From the NCBI GenBank assembly GCA_035712985.1, contig DASTAE010000369.1:1-64000 (forward strand): a stretch of 64,000 nucleotides of DNA, read 5' to 3'. The notes under the pieces are model-generated. The model was not told the DNA's origin. It did not search any database and saw only the letters and a program-made list of their open reading frames with translations. The position numbers and the translations under genes are program-made. Of the stretch, positions 35,778 through 44,008 are shown in pieces. The stretch comes from Actinospica sp035712985 (GTDB lineage Bacteria > Actinomycetota > Actinomycetes > Streptomycetales > Catenulisporaceae). The first letter of the stretch is position 1; every line of letters starts with the position of its first letter.

Positions 35778-36662
35778 TCAGCCCTTGATGCCCGAGCTGG
35801 CGACGCCGTCGACCAGCCGCTTCTGGAAGATCAGGAACACGATGACCATCGGCAGCAGCGTGACGACCGACATCGCCATCAGCCCGCCGTAGCTCGATCC
35901 GCTGGCCCGGTCCACGAACGCGTTCAGGCCGAGCGGCACCGTGTACTTGCTGTTGTCGTTGAGGTAGACCAGCTGGCGCAGGAAGTCGCTGTAGATCCAC
36001 ACGAAGGTCAGCACGGTCGTGGTGATCAGCGCCGGGCGCAGCAGCGGCAGGATGACCGAGAAGAACACCCGCACGTGCCCGGCCCCGTCGATCTCGGCGG
36101 CCTCGTCCAGCTCGCGCGGGATGCCGCGGATGAACTGGGTCATCAGGAAGATGAAGAACGCGTCCACCGCCAGGAAGTAAGGGACCGTCAGCGGCAGGAA
36201 GGTGTTGACCCAGTTCAGGTCGTGGAAGATCACGTACTGCGGGATCATCGTGGCCTGGAACGGCAGCATCAGGGTGCTGAGCATTAGGCCGAACCACAGC
36301 TTCTTGCCGGCGAAGTCGAGCCGGGCGAAGGCGTAGGCGGCGGCCGAGCAGGTCAGCAGGTTGCCGACGACGACCATCCCGGAGATCACCAGTGAGTTGG
36401 TGATGTACACGGTGAACGAGGTGCCGGTCGCGTTCCATCCGCTGGTGTAGTTCGAGAAGGTGAATCCGTGCAGCGGCAACGGGTTCCAGGTCGAGAAGAT
36501 CTGGTCCTCGGGCTTGAAGGACGCGCCGACCAGCCAGATCAGCGGGTAGATCGTCACCAGCAGGCCGAGACCGAGCACGATGTGCGTGCGCCAGTGCGCG
36601 CGCCCGAGGCGGCGGCGCTTGGCGGTGCCGGTCCTGCGTACGACGGCGGCGAGATCAGTCAC
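35778..36662 (-). CDS. Carbohydrate ABC transporter permease, MalG type
   Basis: A 294-residue inner membrane protein with six predicted helices and the EAA loop contacting the ATPase (RELDEAAEIDGAGHVRVFFSVILPLLRP). It pairs with the MalF-type permease, whose gene overlaps it by 8 bp. No ATPase gene is in the operon; a shared MsiK-like ATPase encoded elsewhere probably energises it, as for most Streptomyces sugar importers. Confidence 0.94.
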   Translation of the reverse strand: MTDLAAVVRRTGTAKRRRLGRAHWRTHIVLGLGLLVTIYPLIWLVGASFKPEDQIFSTWNPLPLHGFTFSNYTSGWNATGTSFTVYITNSLVISGMVVVGNLLTCSAAAYAFARLDFAGKKLWFGLMLSTLMLPFQATMIPQYVIFHDLNWVNTFLPLTVPYFLAVDAFFIFLMTQFIRGIPRELDEAAEIDGAGHVRVFFSVILPLLRPALITTTVLTFVWIYSDFLRQLVYLNDNSKYTVPLGLNAFVDRASGSSYGGLMAMSVVTLLPMVIVFLIFQKRLVDGVASSGIKG

Positions 36663-37611
36663 CGTAGGTCACCCACTTCCGGGCCGTTGCGAAGTACACG
36701 GCCGTGAACAGGCCGATCACCAGGAACAGCAGCCAGGCCATCGCCGAGGCGTAGCCCATCTGCAGGCTGCCGAAGCCCTTCTGGTACAGGTAGAGCGTGT
36801 AGAGGAGCGTCGATCCGACCGGCCCGCCCTGGCCGTTGCTGATGACGTAGGCGGGGCTGAAGGTCTGGAAGGCGTTGATGGTCTCCAGCACCAGGTTGAA
36901 GAAGATCATCGGGGACAGCAGCGGCAGCGTGATCTTCGCGAAGGTGCGCAGCGGGCCCGAGCCGTCCAGCTCGGCGGCCTCGTAGACGTCCTTCGGCAGC
37001 TGCTTGAGGCCGGCCAGGAAGATCAGCATCGGCGTGCCGAACTGCCAGGCGGCCAGCAGGATCAGCGTCCACAGGGCGGTCGAGGGCTGGCCGATCCAGT
37101 CCTGGCCGTGGATGCCGAACACGCTGAGGAACTCGTTGAGCAGCCCCTGCTGGGAGAAGACCTGCTGCCACATCACCGCGACCGCGACCGACGCGCCGAG
37201 CAGCGAGGGCAGGTAGAAGGCCGAGCGGTAGAAGGACAGGCCGCGCAGCTTCTTGTTCAGCAGCACCGCGACCAGCAGGGCCACCCCGAGCTTGAGCGGC
37301 ACGGAGAAGACCACGTACTCGAAGGTGACGCGCACCGACTGCCAGAAGTTCGGGTCCTGGAACAGCAGCCGGTAGTTCTCGAAGCCGATCCACTTGGGCG
37401 CCGAGAGCAGGCCGTAGTTCGTGAAGGAGAGGTAGAGCGAGTAGACCATCGGGATCAGCGTCAGGCCGAAGATTCCGATCAGCCAGGGCGTCAGGAACGC
37501 GTACGCGGCCCGGTTGTGCTTGTGCCTCTTGCGTTTGCGCGGTTTCGGTACGCGCTCGGCCGTGGCGCTTGGCGGCACGTCGACGCGTTGGTCGGTGTTC
37601 ACAGACGCCAT
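36655..37611 (-). CDS. Carbohydrate ABC transporter permease, MalF type
   Basis: A 318-residue membrane protein, first gene of the importer operon. A basic N-terminal segment (KPRKRKRHKHNR) is followed by six helices and an EAA loop (DVYEAAELDGSGPLRTFAKITLPLL). ATG at 37611 is chosen over an upstream in-frame TTG (37653) because AGGAG sits 8 nt before it. A LacI/cre-like palindrome lies about 100 bp upstream. Confidence 0.92.
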   Translation of the reverse strand: MASVNTDQRVDVPPSATAERVPKPRKRKRHKHNRAAYAFLTPWLIGIFGLTLIPMVYSLYLSFTNYGLLSAPKWIGFENYRLLFQDPNFWQSVRVTFEYVVFSVPLKLGVALLVAVLLNKKLRGLSFYRSAFYLPSLLGASVAVAVMWQQVFSQQGLLNEFLSVFGIHGQDWIGQPSTALWTLILLAAWQFGTPMLIFLAGLKQLPKDVYEAAELDGSGPLRTFAKITLPLLSPMIFFNLVLETINAFQTFSPAYVISNGQGGPVGSTLLYTLYLYQKGFGSLQMGYASAMAWLLFLVIGLFTAVYFATARKWVTYGD

Positions 37612-37711
37612 GTGCTTCGCTCCTGGGACGGATTCGTACTGATCTGAGTTCAACGCCTTGAATATCCACGCACGGCGCCGAAAGATCCAGTACGTCCGTC
37701 CCAGGGAAGCG

Positions 37712-37727
37712 TCTGGAAAGCGCTTGC
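37712..37727 (-). promoter_or_regulatory. LacI/cre-like operator upstream of the sugar importer operon
   Basis: On the minus strand the site reads GGCAAGCGCTTTCCAG: arms GGCAAGC and GCTTTCC around a central CG. This resembles sites of LacI-family sugar repressors. It lies between the ROK gene and the importer operon, in a 181-bp gap with no gene. Confidence 0.5.
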
Positions 37728-37792
37728 CGAGAATTCTGGGGATGCCGGCCGCTCATGTCAAGAGGTCAGCACAAACTCGGTGAGCAGCGCGG

Positions 37793-38911
37793 TTACGCGC
37801 CGGTTACCACGCCGTTTATGCCGTGTTCCCGGGCCAGATGCGCGGCGCCGAGCACGGTGGCGTGCTCGCGCAGCCTGCTGACCTCGAGCTTCGTCGGCCA
37901 GGCCAGCGCGTTCAGCGTCCGCGCGACCCCCGCGGTCAGCAGCGGGTTGCGCCCGACGCCGCCGCCGAGCACGACCAGGCCCGGATCGAGCACGGCGGCC
38001 AGCGAGACGGCGATCTTCCCGACCTCGCCCGCGTGCCCGGCGACCAGCGCGGCGGCCCGCTCGTGGCCCCGCTCGGCCAGCGCGAACACGGCCTCCGGGT
38101 CCTCGGGCAGCGGGCCGTCCGACGGCAGCCAGGCCCGCGCGACCTGGCGCATCAGCCCCGGCGAGCCGAGCCGCGCCTCCAGCGCCTCGTGGCCCGCGTC
38201 GAGGCCGTCCGTCCACGGGTAGGCCAGCCGCGCGACCTCCCCGGCCGCGCCGTTGCGTCCGCGCAGCAGTCGCCTGCCCATCACGATCCCGGCGCCGATC
38301 CCGTAGCCGACCTGCAGATAGACGAAGGTGTCCCGGTCCCCGTCGCGGCCGTCGTGCAGCTCGGCGATCGCCGCGCAGTTCACGTTGTTCTCCACCGCCA
38401 CCGGCACGTGCGCGGGCAGCCGCAGCGAGGCCACGGCGCCGGCCACCCGCTCGGCCGTCACCGGATCGGCCGAAGGGTCCGGCAGCACCACGTCCGAGAC
38501 GGCGACCACGGCCCGGAGCAGCGGCCCGTCCCCGGTGCGCCGCCGCAGGGCCGCCCCGATCATCGACCAGGCGCGGTCCGGGCGCGCGCTCTGCCCCTCG
38601 TCGAGCAGCGTGCCGTCCAGGGCCAGGGCCCGGAACGAGACCTGGGTGTGCCCGTGGTCCACCGCCAGCACGTAGCCCGCGTCCGGGGCGAGCCGGTAGA
38701 CGGCCGCGGAGCGCCCCGTGGCGCCGTGCGCGGTGCCGTCCCGGGCGACGAGCCCGGCCGCCTCGAGTTCCGCCATCGCGCTCGACACGGTCGGCTTGGA
38801 CAGCGCGCAGGCCGCCGCCAACTGCGGACGAGTGGCCCGCACCAGCCGCGCGAGCTGCGCGAACACCTCGCCGGCGCTCTCGCTCAGCGGGCCGGTCGCC
38901 ATGGAAGCCAT
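37793..38911 (-). CDS. ROK-family transcriptional regulator
   Basis: A 372-residue repressor-type ROK protein. The N-terminal winged helix (about 14-65; LAAACALSKPTVSSAMAELEAAGL) is followed by the sugar kinase-like ROK domain (VLAVDHGHTQVSFRAL, VENNVNCAAIAE, YGIGAGIVMGRRLLRG, DPGLVVLGGGVGRNP). The zinc-binding Cys-rich motif of classic ROK proteins is not evident. ATG at 38911 follows AAGGAAAGG. It lies between the importer operon and the divergent kinase operon, and a palindrome in the divergent region is its likely operator. Confidence 0.9.
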   Translation of the reverse strand: MASMATGPLSESAGEVFAQLARLVRATRPQLAAACALSKPTVSSAMAELEAAGLVARDGTAHGATGRSAAVYRLAPDAGYVLAVDHGHTQVSFRALALDGTLLDEGQSARPDRAWSMIGAALRRRTGDGPLLRAVVAVSDVVLPDPSADPVTAERVAGAVASLRLPAHVPVAVENNVNCAAIAELHDGRDGDRDTFVYLQVGYGIGAGIVMGRRLLRGRNGAAGEVARLAYPWTDGLDAGHEALEARLGSPGLMRQVARAWLPSDGPLPEDPEAVFALAERGHERAAALVAGHAGEVGKIAVSLAAVLDPGLVVLGGGVGRNPLLTAGVARTLNALAWPTKLEVSRLREHATVLGAAHLAREHGINGVVTGA

Positions 38912-38956
38912 GCCGTGCCTTTCCTTATTCGTGATCCGCCGGGGCGGCGGGTCCCC

Positions 38957-38996
38957 TTGACAGCCCCGGGGATTCGTTAGTTTAGTGACTAACGAA
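38957..38996 (+). promoter_or_regulatory. Promoter with overlapping ROK-type palindrome for the 39147-43967 operon
   Basis: TTGACA at 38957-38962 is a perfect -35. About 17-18 bp later lie TAGTTT/TTTAGT as -10 candidates, inside an inverted repeat with 9-bp arms (TTCGTTAGT at 38973-38981, ACTAACGAA at 38988-38996, 6-bp centre). A repressor on this site would occlude the -10. The adjacent ROK protein is the obvious candidate. Confidence 0.65.
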
Positions 38997-39146
38997 CTCG
39001 GATGGGTCCCAGCCGTCCGGCTCCTGCGGAAGCACGCCGCAGCCACCGCCCCCGCCGGGGCGGGCCACGCACTCGTTCCATGCACCGCTCTTCGCCGCGC
39101 CCGGGCAATCCGCGCGCGGCGGAACCGATGGAAAGAGGAGCACCCC

Positions 39147-40067
39147 GTGCCGGACCTGATCTCCGGAGTCCGGGTGGGCATCGACGTCGGCGGCACCAAG
39201 ACGCAACTGCGTGCCGTCGCCGCATCCCGCCTGCTCGCCGACCAGGTGTACTCCAGCGAGGGCTGGATCCCCGCCGACTTCCGCCGCGCCGCCGGCTTTC
39301 TGGCCGACCTGATCGCGCGGACGGTCCCCGGTGTCGCCCCGGCCGCCGTCGCGGTGGGCGCGCACGGCTGCGACAGCGCCGAGGACGGCGAGCGGCTCGG
39401 GCAGGAGCTGCAGACCCTGATCGGCGCGCCCTGCCTGGTGCTCAACGACGCCGAACTGCTCGCCCCCGCCGTCGGCCTCGGCGACGGCATCGGCCTGGTC
39501 GCCGGCACCGGCTCGGTGGCCGTCGGCCGCGACGCCGCCGGGCGCCCCGTGTACGTGGGCGGCTGGGGCTGGCTCTTCGGCGACGAGGGCAGCGCCCCCG
39601 GCCTGATCCGCGAGGCCGCCCGCGCCAGCCTCGCCGCCCGCGACCGCGGCGAGGAGCCCGACCTGCTCGCCGCCCTCCTGCTGTCCGCCTACCAGGTCAG
39701 CGAGGTAACCGACCTGCCCGACGCGATGGCTGCGCAGGCCGGCGCCCGCGAGTGGGGCGACCGCGCCGCGCTCGTGTTCGAGGCGCTCGAGGGCGGCTCG
39801 GCCGTCGCCGAAGCGGTCATCGAGGACGCGGCCGAGGCCCTGTCCCGGCTCGTCGTCAAGGTCGCGGCCCGCGGCGTGGACGCGTCCGGCGTCGCCGTCG
39901 GCGGCGGGGTGATCCTCAACCAGCCGCGCCTGTACGACGCCTTCGTGCGCCGGCTCGCCCTGGTGCTGCCCGACACGGTCGTGCACCGCCTGGAAGTCCC
40001 GCCGGTGCAGGGCGCGCTCGTGATCGCCGACCGGATGCTCGGATTCGCCGGGGTCGAGGCCGCGTGA
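39147..40067 (+). CDS. BadF/BadG/BcrA/BcrD-type ATPase, N-acetylglucosamine kinase-like
   Basis: A 306-residue ASKHA-fold protein: phosphate loop VGIDVGGTKTQLRAV at the N-terminus, LVLNDAELL, GLVAGTGSVAVGR, WGWLFGDEGSA and the adenosine motif VAVGGGVILNQPRL. These are features of the N-acetylglucosamine/amino-sugar kinase group, so it likely phosphorylates the sugar handled by this operon. GTG at 39147 is chosen for its AGAGGAG site 6 nt upstream. A 235-bp promoter region precedes it, and GTGA coupling to the oxidoreductase follows. Confidence 0.87.
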   Translation: MPDLISGVRVGIDVGGTKTQLRAVAASRLLADQVYSSEGWIPADFRRAAGFLADLIARTVPGVAPAAVAVGAHGCDSAEDGERLGQELQTLIGAPCLVLNDAELLAPAVGLGDGIGLVAGTGSVAVGRDAAGRPVYVGGWGWLFGDEGSAPGLIREAARASLAARDRGEEPDLLAALLLSAYQVSEVTDLPDAMAAQAGAREWGDRAALVFEALEGGSAVAEAVIEDAAEALSRLVVKVAARGVDASGVAVGGGVILNQPRLYDAFVRRLALVLPDTVVHRLEVPPVQGALVIADRMLGFAGVEAA

Positions 40068-41170
40068 CGAGCCGGCCGCGGGTGGCGCTCGTCGGGGTGC
40101 ACGGCCACGGCCGCGTGCACCTCGAGGGCCTGCTCGACCGCGAACGCGCCGGCGTCCTCGACCTCTGCGGCGTCGCCGACCGGCGCGAGCCCGACCTCGC
40201 GGGCCACGAATTCGACACCGACGCCGTAAGGCTGCTGGAGAAGACGCGCCCCGACGTCGCCGTCATCTCCACGCCGATCCACACGCACCTGGAGATCGCC
40301 GAAGCGGCGCTCAGCGTCGGCGCGCACCTGCTGCTGGAGAAGCCGCCGGTCACCTCGGTCGCCGACCACACGCGGCTGCTCGCGGCGGTCGAGGCGGCCG
40401 AGCGGCACTGCCAGGTCGGGTTCCAGGCCTTCGGGTCCACGGCGGTCGACCGCCTCATCGCGGACGTGTCGAGCGGCCGGTTCGGCGAGATCACCCGCGT
40501 CGCCATGTCGGGGTGCTGGTGGCGCGGCTACGACTACTACGAGCGCTCCCCGTGGGCGGGCAAGCGCGTCCTCGACGGCGTCACCGTCGCCGACGGCGCG
40601 CTCACCAATCCCTTCGCGCACGGCGTCGCGCTCGCGCTGCGCCTGGCCGGTGGAGCGGTGCGCTCGGTGCGGGTCGAGCCGTACCGCGCGTACGACATCG
40701 AGACCGACGACACCTCCTGCGCGCGCATCGAGACCGACGGAGCCGAGGTAACCCTCGCCGCGACGCTCTGCGCCGAACGCGAATCAGAGCCCTACGTCCG
40801 CGTCTTCGGCACCCGCGGCACCGCGACCCTCTGGTACACCGAGGACCGCCTGCTCACGATCACCGAGTCCGACGAGGAGCAGGTCGGCGAGCGCGTCGCC
40901 CTCATCGACGACCTGATCGCGCGCCTCGACGACGACCCCGCGGCCGACGTGCTGAAGTGCCCGCTGCGCTCGACCCTCGCGTTCACCGAGGTCCTCGAGG
41001 CGATCCAGCGCGGACCTGCGCCGAGCCCGATTCCCGGGGATCATGTGAAGAGCGCGGACGGGCGCGGACGCACCATCCCCGGCATCGGGGAGGCCGTCGC
41101 GAACTCCGTCGCGACCGGCCGGCTCTTCAGCGAACTCAACCTCCCGTGGACCAGGAAGGCTTCGGCGTGA
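40064..41170 (+). CDS. Gfo/Idh/MocA family oxidoreductase
   Basis: A 368-residue NAD(P)-dependent dehydrogenase with an N-terminal Rossmann domain (VALVGVHGHGRVHLEGL; the usual GxGxxG reads GVHGHG), the EKPP motif (LLLEKPPVTS) of the family and a C-terminal alpha/beta domain. The NxxH-type active-site segment reads NPFAHGVALAL. Probably oxidises a hydroxyl of a sugar or uronic acid; substrate unknown. It is coupled by GTGA on both sides to the kinase and the 664-aa protein. Confidence 0.88.
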   Translation: MTSRPRVALVGVHGHGRVHLEGLLDRERAGVLDLCGVADRREPDLAGHEFDTDAVRLLEKTRPDVAVISTPIHTHLEIAEAALSVGAHLLLEKPPVTSVADHTRLLAAVEAAERHCQVGFQAFGSTAVDRLIADVSSGRFGEITRVAMSGCWWRGYDYYERSPWAGKRVLDGVTVADGALTNPFAHGVALALRLAGGAVRSVRVEPYRAYDIETDDTSCARIETDGAEVTLAATLCAERESEPYVRVFGTRGTATLWYTEDRLLTITESDEEQVGERVALIDDLIARLDDDPAADVLKCPLRSTLAFTEVLEAIQRGPAPSPIPGDHVKSADGRGRTIPGIGEAVANSVATGRLFSELNLPWTRKASA

Positions 41171-43161
41171 GCGCGATCTACCTCCCGAGCCAGCACGCGA
41201 GCGTGCACGACCTCCCGCTCGACCCCGCCACGCGCACCCGGGTCCTCGCCGAGATCGTCGCCGCCGCGATCGCGCTCCAGCAGGCCGACGGCAACTTCGA
41301 GGACCCCGCGGCCGACGACGACATCGGCGACATGTCCCTCGGCGTCGTATCGCTGCTCGCCCTCGCGTGGCACCGCGGCGACCGCCGCGACGACGCGCTG
41401 GTCGAGTCCGCGCGCCGCGGCGTCGACCACTTCTTGCGCGAACGCGTCTACCGCACCGACAACCCCGGCGAGGCCTTCCTGCGCCGCCGCGACTCCGGAC
41501 AGCCCTACGCGCGGTACATGCCCGGCACCGGCGAGCACCCCTTCGGCGACTGGCCGAGCACCGTGTGGGCGATGCTGCACGCGGTCAACATCATCGAACT
41601 CGGCGAGGGCCTGCTGACCGAGAAGCAGCACGCGCAGGTCGTCGAGCTCGCGGTCGGCTACTGGACGTGGCTCACCGAGGTCAGCGTCTTCAACCCGCAG
41701 CAGACCGCGAACCAGGCCGTCGGCTCCATCGCCGCAGCCTTCACCCTCGCGCGGCTGCTGCGCGCCCGGGGCCGCGCCGCCGAGGCCGAGCAGATCACCG
41801 CCGACGCGCACCGCCTCTACCGCGACGAGATCCGCGAACAGCGCATCATCGACCGCGGATTCGCCCTCCCCGTCGAGCACGGCGCGGGGCACGACCAGAA
41901 CTACGTGCCGATCTCGCTGACCTTCCTCGCCAAGGCATACGAGGAGAGCGGCGACCAGGGCTTCCTCGAGGACGGCGACGAGATCGCCCGGCACCTCGAA
42001 ACCCGGCTGTCCGTGCGCGGCTTCGACTTCGGCGGCCCGCGCTACAGCGAGCAGCACAGCGGCTTCGAGGGCACCCTCGGCCTGCGCTACTTCGGACGGC
42101 GCATCGGCGCCGACATCGGCCGCTACCTCGGCGACCGGCACTGCCGCTACCACTGGCCCGCCGAGAACGGCGCGCCCAGCGGCCACTTCGCGTTCGCGAC
42201 CGTCTGGCTGCTGCGGGAGGAGACCGAATGGTTCCGCCGCGGCAGCGAACCGCATCAGACCCCGTACTCGGTGCGCGCCGGACGCACCTCCGTCACCCTG
42301 ACCGGCCAGCACACGCCCTACGTCATCGACGCCGCCGACTCGGCCGTGATCGAGGCCGTCGCCGACCGGCAGCACGGCATCGGCCCGGTGCTGCAGTACC
42401 CGGACGGAAGCAGGATGCTGCTCACGCGTCCGCTCGGCCCGCTGCGCACCCGCGACGTCGTCGCCGGCCACCTCGCCGCGAAGCTGATCACCAAGCCGGT
42501 CGTCACCCGAGACCAGGTGCTGATCTCCGTCCAGCAGCTCGTGGTCTGCGACGGCGAACGCGTCCATCTCGTCGCCGTCGTGGACCGAAGCGGCCTGCCC
42601 GCCGACGCGCAGCTCGAATTCCTCGCGGGCCTGCCCTACCTGGAATCGGTCGACGGACAGCAGCGCAAGATCGTCAGCGTCTCGCCCGCCGCCGACCCGG
42701 CCCCCTTCGGCCTCGGCGTCGCCGACGCGGTCCTGTCCACCTCGGGCACGATCATCGCGGGACGGCTCGCGATCCGCGCCGGCGGCAGGCTGCGCGTCAT
42801 CAACCCGCCGGACGGCCCCACGTACTTCAACAGCCCCCGCACCGTCGGCCTGACCCTGGAGAAGGCCTCGTTCGCGCTGGCCGACGACCCGCGCGGCTAC
42901 GGCGACCCGGACAGCGGCTGGCACCGTGTGACCGGCACGAACCTCGTCCTCGCCGGCACCCTGCGCGACGCCCCGGAGAACCTCGCCGTCTTCGCGGTCT
43001 CCTACGGGCCCGCGACCGACCCGGCCGTCTACCGGGTCACGGCCGAGGCCGCGGCGAACGGCGTGCGCGTCCACACGCCCGACTTCAGCGCCCTGATCGG
43101 CCACCCCTCCGGCGACGCGCACGGCGAACCGGTCCTCACGCTCACCCCGAGCGGGCCATGA
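41167..43161 (+). CDS. Uncharacterised 664-residue protein, helical-barrel plus beta-sandwich (lyase-like)
   Basis: I do not recognise a named family. Residues 1-390 look like repeated alpha-hairpins of an (alpha/alpha) toroid as in polysaccharide lyases and some glycosidases, with polar clusters that could be an active site: FNPQQTANQAVGS, EHGAGHDQNYVPIS and RYSEQHSGFEG. Residues about 400-664 are beta-rich (RAGRTSVTLTGQHTPYVIDAAD, RLRVINPPDGPTYFNSPRTVGLTLEKASFAL), as in the sandwich domains of heparinase-type lyases. No signal peptide, so any substrate is intracellular. Coupled to a Gfo/Idh dehydrogenase upstream and a DUF6807 protein downstream. A role in breaking down an imported oligosaccharide is inference. 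Confidence 0.7.
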   Translation: MSAIYLPSQHASVHDLPLDPATRTRVLAEIVAAAIALQQADGNFEDPAADDDIGDMSLGVVSLLALAWHRGDRRDDALVESARRGVDHFLRERVYRTDNPGEAFLRRRDSGQPYARYMPGTGEHPFGDWPSTVWAMLHAVNIIELGEGLLTEKQHAQVVELAVGYWTWLTEVSVFNPQQTANQAVGSIAAAFTLARLLRARGRAAEAEQITADAHRLYRDEIREQRIIDRGFALPVEHGAGHDQNYVPISLTFLAKAYEESGDQGFLEDGDEIARHLETRLSVRGFDFGGPRYSEQHSGFEGTLGLRYFGRRIGADIGRYLGDRHCRYHWPAENGAPSGHFAFATVWLLREETEWFRRGSEPHQTPYSVRAGRTSVTLTGQHTPYVIDAADSAVIEAVADRQHGIGPVLQYPDGSRMLLTRPLGPLRTRDVVAGHLAAKLITKPVVTRDQVLISVQQLVVCDGERVHLVAVVDRSGLPADAQLEFLAGLPYLESVDGQQRKIVSVSPAADPAPFGLGVADAVLSTSGTIIAGRLAIRAGGRLRVINPPDGPTYFNSPRTVGLTLEKASFALADDPRGYGDPDSGWHRVTGTNLVLAGTLRDAPENLAVFAVSYGPATDPAVYRVTAEAAANGVRVHTPDFSALIGHPSGDAHGEPVLTLTPSGP

Positions 43162-43967
43162 CCCCACAGCTCCGCCTCGCGGGACGCGCGGTCGCGGACT
43201 ACGTCCTCGAACCCGAGGTCGACCCGACCAACGTCCCGCGCCCCTACCTCCACCCCGTGCGCACGCTCGCCGGGACGGTGGTCACCGACGCGCTCCCCGC
43301 CGACCATGAGTGGCACCTCGGCGCGGGCCTGGCCATCGCCGACGTAGCGGGCACGAACCTGTGGGGCGGGCGCAGCTACGTGCACGGTAAGGGGTACGTC
43401 CGGCTTCCGGACCACGGCCGGATCGAGCACGCGTCCTGGCATCAGTACACGGACAGCGTGCTCGACCACGACCTCGTCTGGCGCGACCACGACGGCGCCG
43501 GCCTGCTCGCCGAACGCCGCAGGATCACCGCCGAACCCGGCCCGACCGCCGAATCCTGGACCCTCACCTTTGCCACGACCCTGACGAACCTCCGCTCAGA
43601 TCCGATCGAGATCCGCAGCCCGGCCACGAACGGCCGCGGCGACGGAGCCGGGTACGGCGGCTTCTTCTGGCGCCTGCCCGCGGTCGAGAGGATGCGCGTG
43701 GAGGCCCGCGACCCGCGCACCGCCGACCGCGCGCGCGGCGAGGGCTTCGTCAACGGAAGCGCCCTGCCGGAACTCGACGTGCGCGGCGAGATCGGCGGGC
43801 GCCGCGTCGCGCTGACCTTCGCGGGCCCGCAGTACGCGGACCGCTGGTTCGTGCGCGTCGCCGAGTACCCGGCCGTCGGCGTCTCCTTCGCCCACCGGCA
43901 TCCGCTCCCGCTCGCCCCCGGCGCCGAGCTGGCCCGGACCTTCACCGTCACCGTGGCCGACGACTAG
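43158..43967 (+). CDS. DUF6807 (PmoA-like) family protein
   Basis: A 269-residue beta-rich cytoplasmic protein. The pattern RPYLHPVRTLAGTVVTDALPADHEWH, then GTNLWGGRSY and the C-terminal RWFVRVAEYPAVGVSFAH match the DUF6807/'PmoA' family. This is unrelated to methane oxidation in practice and is usually found in sugar-utilisation loci with Gfo/Idh dehydrogenases. Biochemical function is unknown. ATG at 43158 overlaps the preceding stop; it is the last gene of this operon. Confidence 0.82.
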   Translation: MTPQLRLAGRAVADYVLEPEVDPTNVPRPYLHPVRTLAGTVVTDALPADHEWHLGAGLAIADVAGTNLWGGRSYVHGKGYVRLPDHGRIEHASWHQYTDSVLDHDLVWRDHDGAGLLAERRRITAEPGPTAESWTLTFATTLTNLRSDPIEIRSPATNGRGDGAGYGGFFWRLPAVERMRVEARDPRTADRARGEGFVNGSALPELDVRGEIGGRRVALTFAGPQYADRWFVRVAEYPAVGVSFAHRHPLPLAPGAELARTFTVTVADD

Positions 43968-43982
43968 TTCCGATTCCCAGCG

Positions 43983-44008
43983 TATGCTTTCGATTATGAG
44001 CGAAAGCA
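43983..44008 (+). promoter_or_regulatory. Leaderless promoter with DeoR-type palindrome over the start codon
   Basis: TGCTTTCG (43985-43992) and CGAAAGCA (44001-44008) form a perfect 8-bp inverted repeat around ATTATGAG, which contains the ATG at 43996. A -10-like TATGCT at 43983-43988 ends 7 nt before that ATG, as in leaderless transcripts. The DeoR repressor encoded two genes downstream is the likely ligand. Confidence 0.6.
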
